Source: Phycisphaerales bacterium | GTDB lineage: Bacteria > Planctomycetota > Phycisphaerae > Phycisphaerales > UBA1924 | Assembly: GCA_007693765.1 (NCBI GenBank) | Contig: RECZ01000115.1 | Span: 1 to 39,418 of the forward strand | Direction of reading: 5' to 3' | DNA length: 39,418 nt | Part shown: positions 25,949 through 34,447 of the stretch, piece by piece | Layout of the letters: each line of letters starts with the position of its first letter | Numbering within the stretch: the stretch's first letter is position 1 | Made by a program: the position numbers and the translations under genes | Notes under the pieces: model-generated | The model's database searches: none | What the model saw: only the letters and a program-made list of their open reading frames with translations | What the model was told of the DNA's origin: nothing

Positions 25949-26554
25949 ATGAACGATCTCGATCCCGCCGCGCCGCCCACCACGCACAACGCCGACGATC
26001 TGAATTTCGACGAGCCCGCCAAGTGGCCCAAGATCGTCGGCATCATCAGCATCGTCCTCGCCGGCGTGGGCTTTGTCTGCGGCGGCATCGGCACCGGGTT
26101 CATGTTCCTCACGCCCGGCATCATGCGCACCGTGGAGTCCGACCTCACCGGCGGCGTCCCGCCACAGGTGTTGACGATCGACCCCGCGCTCACCGCGATC
26201 ATGGTCTTCGGGACGCTCTGGGCCGTCGTGCTCTTCGTCGCGGGCGTCTCGCTGCTCGGTCGCAAGCCCGCGGCGCGGATGATGCACATCGTCTACGCCG
26301 CCGTCGCGGTGCTCCTGACGTTCGTTTCGACGTACCTCAGCATGCAGCAGCAGCAGGCGATCAGCGACTGGGTCGCGCAGAACCCGGACTCCGAATACGC
26401 CCAGACCATGCACTCCGAGATGGGCGCCATGATCGGGGTCGCCTTCGGGCTCGCCCTCGGCCTCCTGTGGCCGGTGTTTCTGCTGTTCTGGTTCCTGATT
26501 GTGAAGCGCGACGCCGCCGAGATCAGCCGCGGCGTGCAGGAGGTGGTCGCCTGA
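25949..26554 (+). CDS. small membrane protein of unknown function
   Basis: 201 residues. A ~28-residue hydrophilic N-terminus is followed by four predicted membrane helices at about 30-55, 85-105, 112-132 and 160-185. The loop between helices 1 and 2 is about 30 residues. It has no recognised family; the layout resembles many small uncharacterised planctomycete membrane proteins. It starts 21 bases after pheS and may be co-transcribed with it, though no functional link is evident. It is convergent with the VOC gene, 12 bases away. Confidence 0.7.
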   Translation: MNDLDPAAPPTTHNADDLNFDEPAKWPKIVGIISIVLAGVGFVCGGIGTGFMFLTPGIMRTVESDLTGGVPPQVLTIDPALTAIMVFGTLWAVVLFVAGVSLLGRKPAARMMHIVYAAVAVLLTFVSTYLSMQQQQAISDWVAQNPDSEYAQTMHSEMGAMIGVAFGLALGLLWPVFLLFWFLIVKRDAAEISRGVQEVVA

Positions 26555-26566
26555 GCAGCCGCGGCC

Positions 26567-26968
26567 TCAGTCCGGCAGGCCGCCCGTGAAGGCCGTCGAG
26601 CTGTCCACGAAGCAGATCGGGTTGCCAAAGGGGTCGTGCGCGTAGAACAACCGTTCGCCCCACGGCGTCGCCGCGACGCCCGCGTCGACGCGCCGCGCCC
26701 CGGCGCTGCGCACCAGCGCGTGCGCGGCCTCGAGATCGTCCACCGCGAAGTACACGAAGTCCTGATTGGGGCGGGCGTCGTAGCCGTCCCCCTCGGCGCG
26801 GGGATCGACAAGCGCGAGGATCACCCCGCCGCACGCGATGTAGTGCCGCCCCGGCGAGACGCGCTCGCCCGCCGCCGCGAGAACCGCCTCGTAAAACGCC
26901 TGGGCACGATCGATGTCCGCCACGGGCAGGATCACCCGGAACAGCCGCGCGCCTGCGCCGGCGCCCAT
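26567..26968 (-). CDS. VOC (glyoxalase/bleomycin-resistance) family protein
   Basis: 133 residues, the size of a single VOC domain protein with two beta-alpha-beta-beta-beta modules. Landmarks: LFRVILPVADIDRAQAFYEA at the start, FVYFAVDDLEAAHALV in the middle, and FYAHDPFGNPICFVD near the end. Members bind metals or small hydrophobic ligands; the substrate cannot be told from sequence. It follows the ABC-2 permease with a one-base TGATG overlap, so it is coupled to that gene. GAGG lies 7 bases before the ATG chosen; GTG at 26971 is an alternative. Confidence 0.88.
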   Translation of the reverse strand: MGAGAGARLFRVILPVADIDRAQAFYEAVLAAAGERVSPGRHYIACGGVILALVDPRAEGDGYDARPNQDFVYFAVDDLEAAHALVRSAGARRVDAGVAATPWGERLFYAHDPFGNPICFVDSSTAFTGGLPD

Positions 26969-28320
26969 CACCCCACCTCACGCCGCTGGAAGAGGATGAC
27001 CGCCAGCGCCAGCAGCGCCGCGATCTGCGCCGCGCCGTAACCGGTCATCATCAGCATGTAGCGCGGCGGGATGGGGTGGGCCTGCGTCACGGCGTCCACC
27101 AGCCAGAAGAACTGCATGTTGGGCGTGACGGACCACGCCACCCGCGCCGCCGCGTTGGTGCGGGTCGGGGCGGTGAAGATGTAGTCCTCCGCACGCGGCG
27201 GGCGGCGCACGTTCGCGCCGCCGACGTTCACGATGGTGAGCTCGCGAGCGCTGGGCGTCGCCAGCACCACCACGGCCGGGCCGGACTCGGGTGAGAAGAC
27301 GTCGCGCTCCCGCGTGGGGTCGCCCTCGAGCGAGCGCTGCGTCGGCGTCAGCATGGCGATGCCGCCCGGGTTGGTCGCGTAGTGCAGGGCGTCGCCGGGC
27401 GAGAGCTCGTCGCGCAGCTCGCCGCGGAGGGTGAGGCGCCACGTGTCGCCGGCGTCGCGGAAGTCCCCGTCGCGGTCGCTGACGGCCTCGGCCTCGGCGA
27501 TCTGCTGCACGGGGTAGTTCACGAACGCGTGCCGCCCCACGAAGTGGTTGGAGAGCAGGCCGAACAAGAACACGCCCATGCACACGAGGATGGTCATCAC
27601 CTGGCCCAGACGCGTGGACGCCGCCACCGCCACCGCCGTCAGCACCAGCATGGCCATCGCCACGCCGGCGCAGGCCATGAGCACCTGCGGCGTGAGGTCG
27701 GTCGTCGGGGGCTGCATCCGCCAGTTGTGCGTGAGGAACAGCGACGCGACATACCCCACCGCCAGCAGCGGCAGCAGGATGGTGATCGCCGTCGACGAGA
27801 ACACCCATCCATAGAAGAAGTTGCCCCACACCGCGACGCCCGTCGCGATGGCCAGCGAGCCGAAGACGAAGACGATCACGGGGATGTGCGGGTCGTCGAA
27901 CGCGCGGCTCATCACGCCGTGCCGGATGGCGAAGAGGAAGAAGAGCAGCATCACCGCCGTCGCCGTCAGCATCGCCCCGGCCACGCCGAGGTACTTGGAC
28001 AGCACGAACAGGGGGCGCCCCACGGGCTTGCTGATGACGGTGAGGGCCGTCTTGTCCTCGATCTCGCGCGAGAGCACCGCCGTCGCGATGAACGCCGCCA
28101 GCAGCGTAGCGCAGAGCAGCACCGTCGCCAGCCCGATGTCCAGCAGCAGCTTGTCGTCCCCCGAAACCTCCGCCGAGTCGCCGAAGCCCATGCTGTACAT
28201 CGACAGGAAGACGTTGAAGAGCTGCAGCAGCCCGCTCGCCATCACGAGGATGTACAGGATCGGTTGGCGCACGCTCTCCACGAAGGTGTTGCGGGCGATA
28301 GCGAGGAGCTGCGTGATCAT
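26968..28320 (-). CDS. ABC-2-type transporter permease
   Basis: 450 residues with about six N-terminal and central membrane helices, an extracytoplasmic segment of ~130-150 residues (about 270-420), and a final helix ending FQRREVG. 'ARNTFVESVRQPILYILVMA' and the motif REIEDKTALTVISKPVGRP (Glu/Asp-rich coupling loop followed by T-x-x-S-K-P-V) are typical of ABC-2 proteins that work with an ABC ATPase. No ATPase gene lies in this unit; the closest is on the opposite strand at 33170. The frame is open to 28545, but the start at 28320 matches the family N-terminus and follows the promoter at 28369-28397. Confidence 0.88.
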   Translation of the reverse strand: MITQLLAIARNTFVESVRQPILYILVMASGLLQLFNVFLSMYSMGFGDSAEVSGDDKLLLDIGLATVLLCATLLAAFIATAVLSREIEDKTALTVISKPVGRPLFVLSKYLGVAGAMLTATAVMLLFFLFAIRHGVMSRAFDDPHIPVIVFVFGSLAIATGVAVWGNFFYGWVFSSTAITILLPLLAVGYVASLFLTHNWRMQPPTTDLTPQVLMACAGVAMAMLVLTAVAVAASTRLGQVMTILVCMGVFLFGLLSNHFVGRHAFVNYPVQQIAEAEAVSDRDGDFRDAGDTWRLTLRGELRDELSPGDALHYATNPGGIAMLTPTQRSLEGDPTRERDVFSPESGPAVVVLATPSARELTIVNVGGANVRRPPRAEDYIFTAPTRTNAAARVAWSVTPNMQFFWLVDAVTQAHPIPPRYMLMMTGYGAAQIAALLALAVILFQRREVG

Positions 28321-28368
28321 GGTTGTGGCGAGGCCCCGGGCGTGGCCGGGAATCCGGAGAGACGGGTG

Positions 28369-28397
28369 AACATAGGGCTGGACGGTGCGTACATCAA
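28369..28397 (-). promoter_or_regulatory. promoter of the ABC-2 permease-VOC unit
   Basis: On the minus strand: TTGATG (28397-28392), exactly 17 bases, TATGTT (28374-28369), each matching the sigma-70 consensus at 4 of 6 positions. It lies 49 bases before the permease ATG in the 268-base divergent gap. The rest of the gap, up to the SPFH start at 28589, shows no clear plus-strand promoter. Confidence 0.55.
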
Positions 28398-28588
28398 TCA
28401 CACGCCCCTCCGCGCCCGCCTCGTGATGCGTCCGGACGCACAGGTCCACGCTCGCGGCGGGTGGACAGCCGACGATCCGGGCGGGAGAATCACCGCCCCT
28501 CCCTCCACGAACCCGTCCCGGGGTCCGCCGCGACCGGCGCCGCACCCTTTCATCCCGACGCCCGCACCCCGGGCCTCACGGAGCGCGA

Positions 28589-30601
28589 ATGAGAGCCGAC
28601 CATCTGACCTTCAGACGGGCGACATCCATCAGCCTGGTCGGGCTGTTTATTCAGGGCGCCCTCGCCCTGTTGCTGCTGACGTACGCGTTCTTCGCCGCCG
28701 ACCACGCCGCGATGACCGGCGCGATGTACACCGGCATCGGCCTACTGCTCTGGCTCTCGCTCGCCCTCGTCTTCCACCAGCACACGCTCGAGCGCCTCGA
28801 AGCGATCGAGACCGAGGCGTACGAGTCCTCCGCCGCGGGGCAGGCCTCCGCGTTCGAGGCCGCGGCCGACGAACTCCGCGTCGCCGCCCGGCGCCTCGCG
28901 TGGATGCACCGCATCCTGCTGCCCATCCTCAGCGTCGTCATCGGCGCCCTGCTCATCGGTGTGGGCATCGCTCGGTTCATCCCGGGTCGTGACGTTCTGG
29001 CGATCGACGGCTTCCGCGCCCCCGGCCTCGTCGGGTGGGCCATCGCGGTGGGGCTGGGCGTCTCCGTCATCGGCTTCATCTTCGCCCGCTTCGTCGCCGG
29101 CATGGCCCAGCAGCGCGAGTGGATCAACCTCCGCGCCGGCGCCGCGTACAGCGTGGGCGCCGCCCTCGTCGGCCTCGCCATCGCCATCGCGCACTTCGTC
29201 TCGTTCCTCGGCAACGACCTGCTGCTGCGGTACCTGCACGTCGCGCTGCCCGTGTACATGATGACGCTGGGCGCCGAGATCTTCGTCAACTTCGTCCTCA
29301 ATGTGTACCGCCCCCGGCGCGCCGGCGAGGTGCCGCGGCCGGCCTTCGACTCGCGCATCCTCGGCTTCATCGCCGCCCCGGACAGGCTGGCCGAGTCGCT
29401 GGGCGACGCCATCAGCTACCAGTTCGGATTCGACGTCACCAAGACATGGTTCTACCGCCTGCTCAGCCGCACGGTCGCGCTGCTGGTGCTGCTGGCGCTG
29501 GGGCTCCTTTGGGCGCTCTCGTCGCTGGCGATCGTGCAGCCCAACGAGCGCGGCCTGGTGGTGCGGTTCGGCCAACTCCGCGCCGAGATCGAATCGGGCC
29601 TGCACCTGAAGTGGCCGTGGCCCATCGAGCGCGTGGAGACGTACCCCGCCCTCGCCGTCAACGAACTGCAGGTCGGCTCGCCGCGCCCCCACACCGACGG
29701 CCCCATCCTCTGGACGAACCCCCACGGGCGCGCCGGGGCCGAGGTGTTCATGATCGTCCAGCCCGAGGCCGCGGGGCGCGAGGGGGCGGCGCGCGACTTC
29801 GCGCTGCTCGCCGTCGAGATCCCCATCCACTACACGGTGAGCGACCTGACGAAGTACCACATGCTCGCTCCCGCGGGCATGCGAGAAGAGCTGCTGCACG
29901 CGGTCGCCTCGCGCGTGGTGATCGAGTACATCGCGACGCGCGGCGTCGAGGACGTGCTCGGGCGCGGCCGCGCCGAGATCAACAGCGCGCTTCGTCGGCT
30001 CGTCGATGAGCGATTCCGCGAGCTCGACGCCGGCGTCGAGCTGCTCTTCGTGGGCATCGCGGGCGCGCACCCGCCCCGCGAGGAGGACGTCGCCAAGGAG
30101 TTCGAGTCCGCGGTGGCCTCCGAGATGCGCCGTGAGACGCTCATCGAGCGCGCCCGCGCCGATCAGGTGCGTCGCCTCACCAAGGTTGTCGGCAGCGTGG
30201 AGCTCTCGCGTTCGATCCTGCGAGAGCTCGACGCGTACGAGCGCATGGTCGACGCCGGCGCCGAGGAGCGCGCCATCATCGAGCAGGAACTCAAGATCGA
30301 GGCCCTCCTCGCCGAGGCCGGCGGCGAAGCCAAGGACATGATCGTCCGCGCCCGCGCCCAGCGTTGGATGCTGCACATGGGTGAGCGCGGGCGGGCAAAC
30401 CGCCACGCGGGCCTCGTCGCCTCCTACCGGGCCTCGCCCGCCGTCTTCCGCGCTAAGCAATACCTCGATGCGCTCCGCGCCATGGCCGGCGATGCGCGCG
30501 TGTACATCGTCGCCCACGACCAACCCCGGATCAGGATCGATCTCGACGAAATCCCCGACATCGGCTCGGTCCCCACGACCGTCACGCCCAGGGAGAACTG
30601 A
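28589..30601 (+). CDS. SPFH-domain protein with seven-helix membrane module (HflK-like)
   Basis: 670 residues. Seven hydrophobic helices precede the SPFH part, at about 11-36, 41-62, 109-131, 146-171, 185-208, 216-241 and 294-316. The SPFH/Band 7 domain starts near 305 (IVQPNERGLVVRFGQLR, then GLHLKWPWPIERVE) and reaches about 500. A helical, charged coil follows to about 600. HflK-type proteins usually have one N-terminal helix, so this is a fused or expanded form. SPFH proteins form large rings or cages that organise membrane proteins, and HflK/C restrain FtsH. No ftsH is nearby. GGAG lies 5 bases before the ATG. First gene of a six-gene operon; the next start is 5 bases away. Confidence 0.87.
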   Translation: MRADHLTFRRATSISLVGLFIQGALALLLLTYAFFAADHAAMTGAMYTGIGLLLWLSLALVFHQHTLERLEAIETEAYESSAAGQASAFEAAADELRVAARRLAWMHRILLPILSVVIGALLIGVGIARFIPGRDVLAIDGFRAPGLVGWAIAVGLGVSVIGFIFARFVAGMAQQREWINLRAGAAYSVGAALVGLAIAIAHFVSFLGNDLLLRYLHVALPVYMMTLGAEIFVNFVLNVYRPRRAGEVPRPAFDSRILGFIAAPDRLAESLGDAISYQFGFDVTKTWFYRLLSRTVALLVLLALGLLWALSSLAIVQPNERGLVVRFGQLRAEIESGLHLKWPWPIERVETYPALAVNELQVGSPRPHTDGPILWTNPHGRAGAEVFMIVQPEAAGREGAARDFALLAVEIPIHYTVSDLTKYHMLAPAGMREELLHAVASRVVIEYIATRGVEDVLGRGRAEINSALRRLVDERFRELDAGVELLFVGIAGAHPPREEDVAKEFESAVASEMRRETLIERARADQVRRLTKVVGSVELSRSILRELDAYERMVDAGAEERAIIEQELKIEALLAEAGGEAKDMIVRARAQRWMLHMGERGRANRHAGLVASYRASPAVFRAKQYLDALRAMAGDARVYIVAHDQPRIRIDLDEIPDIGSVPTTVTPREN

Positions 30602-30606
30602 GACGC

Positions 30607-31611
30607 ATGCGTTCTTCATTCATGATGGCGCTCACCGCGCTGATCGTCCTCGGCTTCATCGCCTACTGGTGCACCTTCACGGTGCGCTTCACCGAACAGG
30701 CTGTCGTCTCCACCTTCGGGAAGGCGACCGAGGCCTCTGTGCGCGACGACCCGCGCCTCTATCCCAAGTGGCCCTACCCCATCCAGCGCGTCACCAAGTA
30801 CGACACGCGCCGGCGTCTCCTCCAGATCCAGAGCGAGACCCAGATGACCGCCGACGACCGGCAGATCATCGTCGAGGCCTTCCTCGCCTGGCGCGTAGAC
30901 GATCCACTCAAGTTCTACCAGCGCTACAACAACGCCGGCCCCGATGCGCGCGACCACTTCATCGCCGCCAACGCCAACCTCGAATCGCTCATGCGCAGCG
31001 CGATGGCCTCCGTGAGCAACTTCGAGCTCCGCGAGCTCTTCGACCCCACCCCCGGCGCCTCCCGCCTTAGCGACCTCGAGCGCGCCATCCTTGACCGGCT
31101 CACCCGCACCGACGACGCCGGCCTCCGCATGGCCGAGTACGGCGTCGAGCCCGTGCTCGTCGGCATCAACCGCATCCTCCTCCCGCAGGACACCACACGC
31201 GAGGTCTTCGAGCGCATGCGCGCCACCCGCCAGACTATCGCCGTCGAGGCGCAGACGCAGGGCGAGTCGCTCGCCACCACCATCCGCAACGAGGCCGACG
31301 CCGCCGCCGACCGCATCCTCTCCTTCGCCAGCCGTCGCGCCGAGGCCATCCGCGTCACCGGTGACAGCGAGGCCGCCCGCTGGCTCGTCGAGTTCAACGA
31401 GGAGCCAGAGCTCGCCGTCTTCCTCAAGCAGCTCGAGTTCATGCGCCAGGGCCTCGGGCGCAACCTCACCCTCATGCTCCCCACCTCCCTGCCCGGCATG
31501 AGCGTCTTCGACCCCCGCCTCGTCCACGACGGCGGCGCCATCCCGCCCTTCGATCCCAACGCCCAACCCGCCGCCGCGGCCCAGTCGCGTGAGGAGAGCG
31601 CTGATCGATGA
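30607..31611 (+). CDS. SPFH-domain protein (HflC-like)
   Basis: 334 residues. One N-terminal membrane helix (residues 5-25) is followed by the SPFH domain: VRFTEQAVVSTFGKATE, then 'PKWPYPIQRVTKYDTRRRLL' and DDRQIIVEAFLAWRV. The helix-rich C-terminal part (about 200-280) contains TIRNEADAAADRILSFASRR, as in HflC. The final 30 residues are Pro/Ala/Asp-rich. It would pair with the gene upstream or with the next SPFH gene, as HflK and HflC do. The last four bases overlap the next start (ATGA). Confidence 0.87.
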   Translation: MRSSFMMALTALIVLGFIAYWCTFTVRFTEQAVVSTFGKATEASVRDDPRLYPKWPYPIQRVTKYDTRRRLLQIQSETQMTADDRQIIVEAFLAWRVDDPLKFYQRYNNAGPDARDHFIAANANLESLMRSAMASVSNFELRELFDPTPGASRLSDLERAILDRLTRTDDAGLRMAEYGVEPVLVGINRILLPQDTTREVFERMRATRQTIAVEAQTQGESLATTIRNEADAAADRILSFASRRAEAIRVTGDSEAARWLVEFNEEPELAVFLKQLEFMRQGLGRNLTLMLPTSLPGMSVFDPRLVHDGGAIPPFDPNAQPAAAAQSREESADR

Positions 31612-33173
31612 GCCAGCTCCCTCCCGATGACAACCCCCTCGGTCCCCTCGGCGACAGCGCCGACGACGCCCCCGTCAGACGCGCCGCCTCCGTCACGCTC
31701 CGCGGCGAGTCGGGCCGCGCCGAGCAGGCCGCCTCGATGGACCCGGCCCACCAGTCCCTCGCCGAGGCGTTGCGCATCTCGTTCTTCCTGCTGCAGATCG
31801 GCATGGGCGTGCTGATCGTGCTCTTCCTGCTCTCCGGCGCCCGCCAGGTGAAGGAGGCCGAGAGCGGCATCCGCCTCACTTTCGGCGCCGTGGTGAAGCA
31901 GGACCTCCCGCCCGGTCTGCACTTCTCGTGGCCCTACCCCGTGGGCGAGTTCCTCACCATCGACACCGGCGCGCGCCTGCTCGATGTGGACACCGCCTTC
32001 TGGCCCAACCTCTCCCCCGCCCAGCGACGGCGCTCGCCCGATGAGCTGAACCTCGTCTCGCAGATGGGCCTCGAGCCCGGCGTCGACGGCTCGCTCATCA
32101 CCGGCGACGGCTACCTCGTCCATACCCAGTGGCGCATCATCTACCGGCGCGTCCGCCCGGACGACTACGTCCGCAACATCTTCTCGCAGGACGAAGACCG
32201 CCTGGTGCGCGCCCTCGTCGAACGCGCCGTCGTGCGCACCATCGCCGAACTCCCCATCGAGACACTCCTCAAGCAGGGCGTCTCCGCCGTCGCGGTCCCC
32301 GCAGCGCCCGCGGCGCCCGCGACAGACGCCGAGCCCGATCCCAACGCCGCCCCGGCCCCCGCAGAAGCCCCCCTGAACGGCGCGGACACGCCCGCGCCGA
32401 CCCCAGGCGCCCCCACCCGCATCGACCGCGGCCTCGAGACAACCATCACCGCCAGTGTGCGCCGGCTCGCGCAGGAAGCGCTCGACGAGATCGGCGCCGG
32501 CATCCGCATCGAAGAGGCCGCGCTCGTCAGCCGCTCTCCGCCATTCCCAGTGCGGGCGGCCTTCAACGCGGTGCAGTCCGCGCAGTCCTCCGCCGAGACC
32601 AAACGCGAAGAGGCCGAGACGTACCGTCGCCAGACGCTCAACGGCGTCGCCGGCGCCGCGGCCCGCCCGCTCATCGCGCTCATCGACGAGTACGAGCGCA
32701 CACTCGAACTCGGCGACACCGACGACGCCGAAGCCATCCTCGCCCGCATCGACGCGATCCTCGACGGCGGCGAGATCGACGTCCCAGGCCAACGCGGCGC
32801 CCAGAAAATCTCCGGACTCGCCGCCACGCTTATCAACGAGGCGGGGCAGTACCGCACGGGCATCGTCGGCCGCAGCCGCACCGAGGTCGAGATCTTCAAG
32901 GCCAAGCTCGAGCAGTACCGGGCCAACCCCGCGGTGCTCATCAGCCGCGAATGGGCCGACGCCTACACCGTGCTCATGGGACGATCCGGCGTGCAGCTCA
33001 TGATGCTCCCTGATGACGCGCTCCTCGAGGTGTGGATGAACCGCGACCCCGAGATCGCGCGTCGTCTCGAGCGCGCCCGCAACATCCAGGACGTGCGGTC
33101 CGGCATCGAGGCCGCAGAGGAGCGCTTCAGGCGCGAGCGCGCCCGCCCCGACCGACCCGAGGGCCCCAGATGA
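31608..33173 (+). CDS. third SPFH-domain protein with Pro/Ala insertion
   Basis: 521 residues. A ~50-residue disordered cytoplasmic N-terminus is followed by one membrane helix (about 57-77) and an SPFH domain with VKEAESGIRLTFGAVVKQ, then 'LPPGLHFSWPYPVGEFL' and GYLVHTQWRIIYRR. The domain is interrupted at about 227-274 by a Pro/Ala/Asp-rich linker, an unusual insertion. The C-terminal ~170 residues are helical (QSAQSSAETKREEAETYRRQ), as in HflK. It is coupled by ATGA overlaps to both the second SPFH gene and the ABC ATPase gene. Confidence 0.85.
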   Translation: MSQLPPDDNPLGPLGDSADDAPVRRAASVTLRGESGRAEQAASMDPAHQSLAEALRISFFLLQIGMGVLIVLFLLSGARQVKEAESGIRLTFGAVVKQDLPPGLHFSWPYPVGEFLTIDTGARLLDVDTAFWPNLSPAQRRRSPDELNLVSQMGLEPGVDGSLITGDGYLVHTQWRIIYRRVRPDDYVRNIFSQDEDRLVRALVERAVVRTIAELPIETLLKQGVSAVAVPAAPAAPATDAEPDPNAAPAPAEAPLNGADTPAPTPGAPTRIDRGLETTITASVRRLAQEALDEIGAGIRIEEAALVSRSPPFPVRAAFNAVQSAQSSAETKREEAETYRRQTLNGVAGAAARPLIALIDEYERTLELGDTDDAEAILARIDAILDGGEIDVPGQRGAQKISGLAATLINEAGQYRTGIVGRSRTEVEIFKAKLEQYRANPAVLISREWADAYTVLMGRSGVQLMMLPDDALLEVWMNRDPEIARRLERARNIQDVRSGIEAAEERFRRERARPDRPEGPR

Positions 33174-34447
33174 GCCGCGCGACCTCCAGCGCCCAGTTCG
33201 CCCGCGCCGGCTCCAGAGACGATCAGCCCATCGTCGCCGCCCAGGCCCTCACCAAGGTCTTCAAGGACTTCTGGATGCGCAGCCGCGCCCGCGCGGTGGA
33301 CAACGTCACCTTCGAGGTGCGCCGGGGCGAGATCTTCGGCCTCCTCGGCCCCAACGGCTCGGGCAAGTCCACCACCATCAAGCTCATGCTCGGCCTGCTG
33401 CGCAAGACCAGCGGCAGACTCGTCGTCTTCGGCAAGCTGCCCAGCGACGTCGCGGTCAAGAAGCGCATCGGCTACCTCCCCGAGGAGTCGTACCTCTACC
33501 CCTTCCTCAACGCTCGCGAGACGCTCGACTACTACGCCAAGCTCTTCGAGCTCGACGCCAAGGTCCGCAAGCGCCGCATCGACGAGCTCCTCGAGATGGT
33601 CGGCCTCGACGCCGTGCAGCACCGGCAGGTGCGCGAATACTCCAAGGGCATGCAGCGCCGCATCGGCATCGCCCAGGCGCTCATCAACGACCCCGAGTTC
33701 CTCATCCTCGACGAGCCCACCACCGGCCTCGACCCCATCGGCGCCCGACAGATCAAGGACCTCATCCTCGAACTTGGCGCCCGCGGCAAGACCGTCCTCC
33801 TCTCCAGCCACCAGCTCTCCGACGTCGAAGACTGCGTCCACCGCATGGTCATCCTCTACGGCGGCAAGATCCGCGCCGAGGGAACCTGCGACGACCTCCT
33901 GACCGCCAACTCCCGCACCATCATCGAGACCGACGCCCTCGACGATCAGACCATCGCCGAGATCGACCGCGTGCTCCGCGAACGCGACCGCGGCGCCATC
34001 AGCCGCGTCTCCAAGCCCCGCCAGCGCCTCGAAGAACTCTTCCTCGACATCGTCGAACGCGCCCGCGCCGACCGCATCGAGACCAGCGGCGCCAAGCACG
34101 GCGGCGCCACCGCGGCCTTCCTCCGCGCCGAGGACGCCGACGAGGGCGAGGCGCTCATCCATCGCCTCATCCGCGGTGAGGAGCCGCCCGCGCCCGACGC
34201 GGCGCTGCCCCCGACCGACGAGCGCACGCAGATGCCCGACGCCGAGCAGCCCGAGGCCGGCCCCGACAGCGGCGTCATCGGCGACCTGCTCGACGCCGAC
34301 GAACCGACGCCCGACGCCGCCCGTCCCGGCCCGCGCCCAGGCGCCGACGTCCCCAAGCCCCCGAAAGAGAAGGACGTCGACCGCTCCGTGATCGACGCGC
34401 TCACCGAGGAGAACGACGGGCGTGACCAAGACGGGGGCCGCAAGTGA
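33170..34447 (+). CDS. ABC transporter ATP-binding protein with acidic C-terminal extension
   Basis: 425 residues. All nucleotide-binding motifs are present: Walker A GPNGSGKST at about 60-68, signature YSKGMQRR near 157, Walker B FLILDEP near 178, the D-loop GLDP, and the H-loop SSHQ near 212. The family is that of ABC-2-type exporters such as the CcmA/NatA/DrrA groups. After about residue 330 comes a ~95-residue extension rich in Asp, Glu, Pro and Ala with no recognised fold. It would energise the permease encoded next, with which it shares a GTGA overlap, and perhaps the divergent permease at 26968-28320. Confidence 0.95.
   Translation: MSRATSSAQFARAGSRDDQPIVAAQALTKVFKDFWMRSRARAVDNVTFEVRRGEIFGLLGPNGSGKSTTIKLMLGLLRKTSGRLVVFGKLPSDVAVKKRIGYLPEESYLYPFLNARETLDYYAKLFELDAKVRKRRIDELLEMVGLDAVQHRQVREYSKGMQRRIGIAQALINDPEFLILDEPTTGLDPIGARQIKDLILELGARGKTVLLSSHQLSDVEDCVHRMVILYGGKIRAEGTCDDLLTANSRTIIETDALDDQTIAEIDRVLRERDRGAISRVSKPRQRLEELFLDIVERARADRIETSGAKHGGATAAFLRAEDADEGEALIHRLIRGEEPPAPDAALPPTDERTQMPDAEQPEAGPDSGVIGDLLDADEPTPDAARPGPRPGADVPKPPKEKDVDRSVIDALTEENDGRDQDGGRK

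Noticed and set aside
24116-26413. A 765-codon minus-strand frame opposite the DUF4397 gene, pheS and the membrane protein
   Set aside because: Antisense to a clear pheS and a clear DUF4397 protein, composition typical of a codon-bias shadow (His/Asp/Glu/Ala/Val-rich), and it runs through a terminator hairpin.
28742-30619. A 625-codon minus-strand frame opposite the first SPFH gene
   Set aside because: Mirror frame of a gene with recognisable SPFH and membrane helices; no domain or start signal.
28589-31611. Calling the first two SPFH genes hflK and hflC
   Set aside because: No ftsH or hflX context, three SPFH genes instead of two, and the first has seven helices. Domain-level names are safer.
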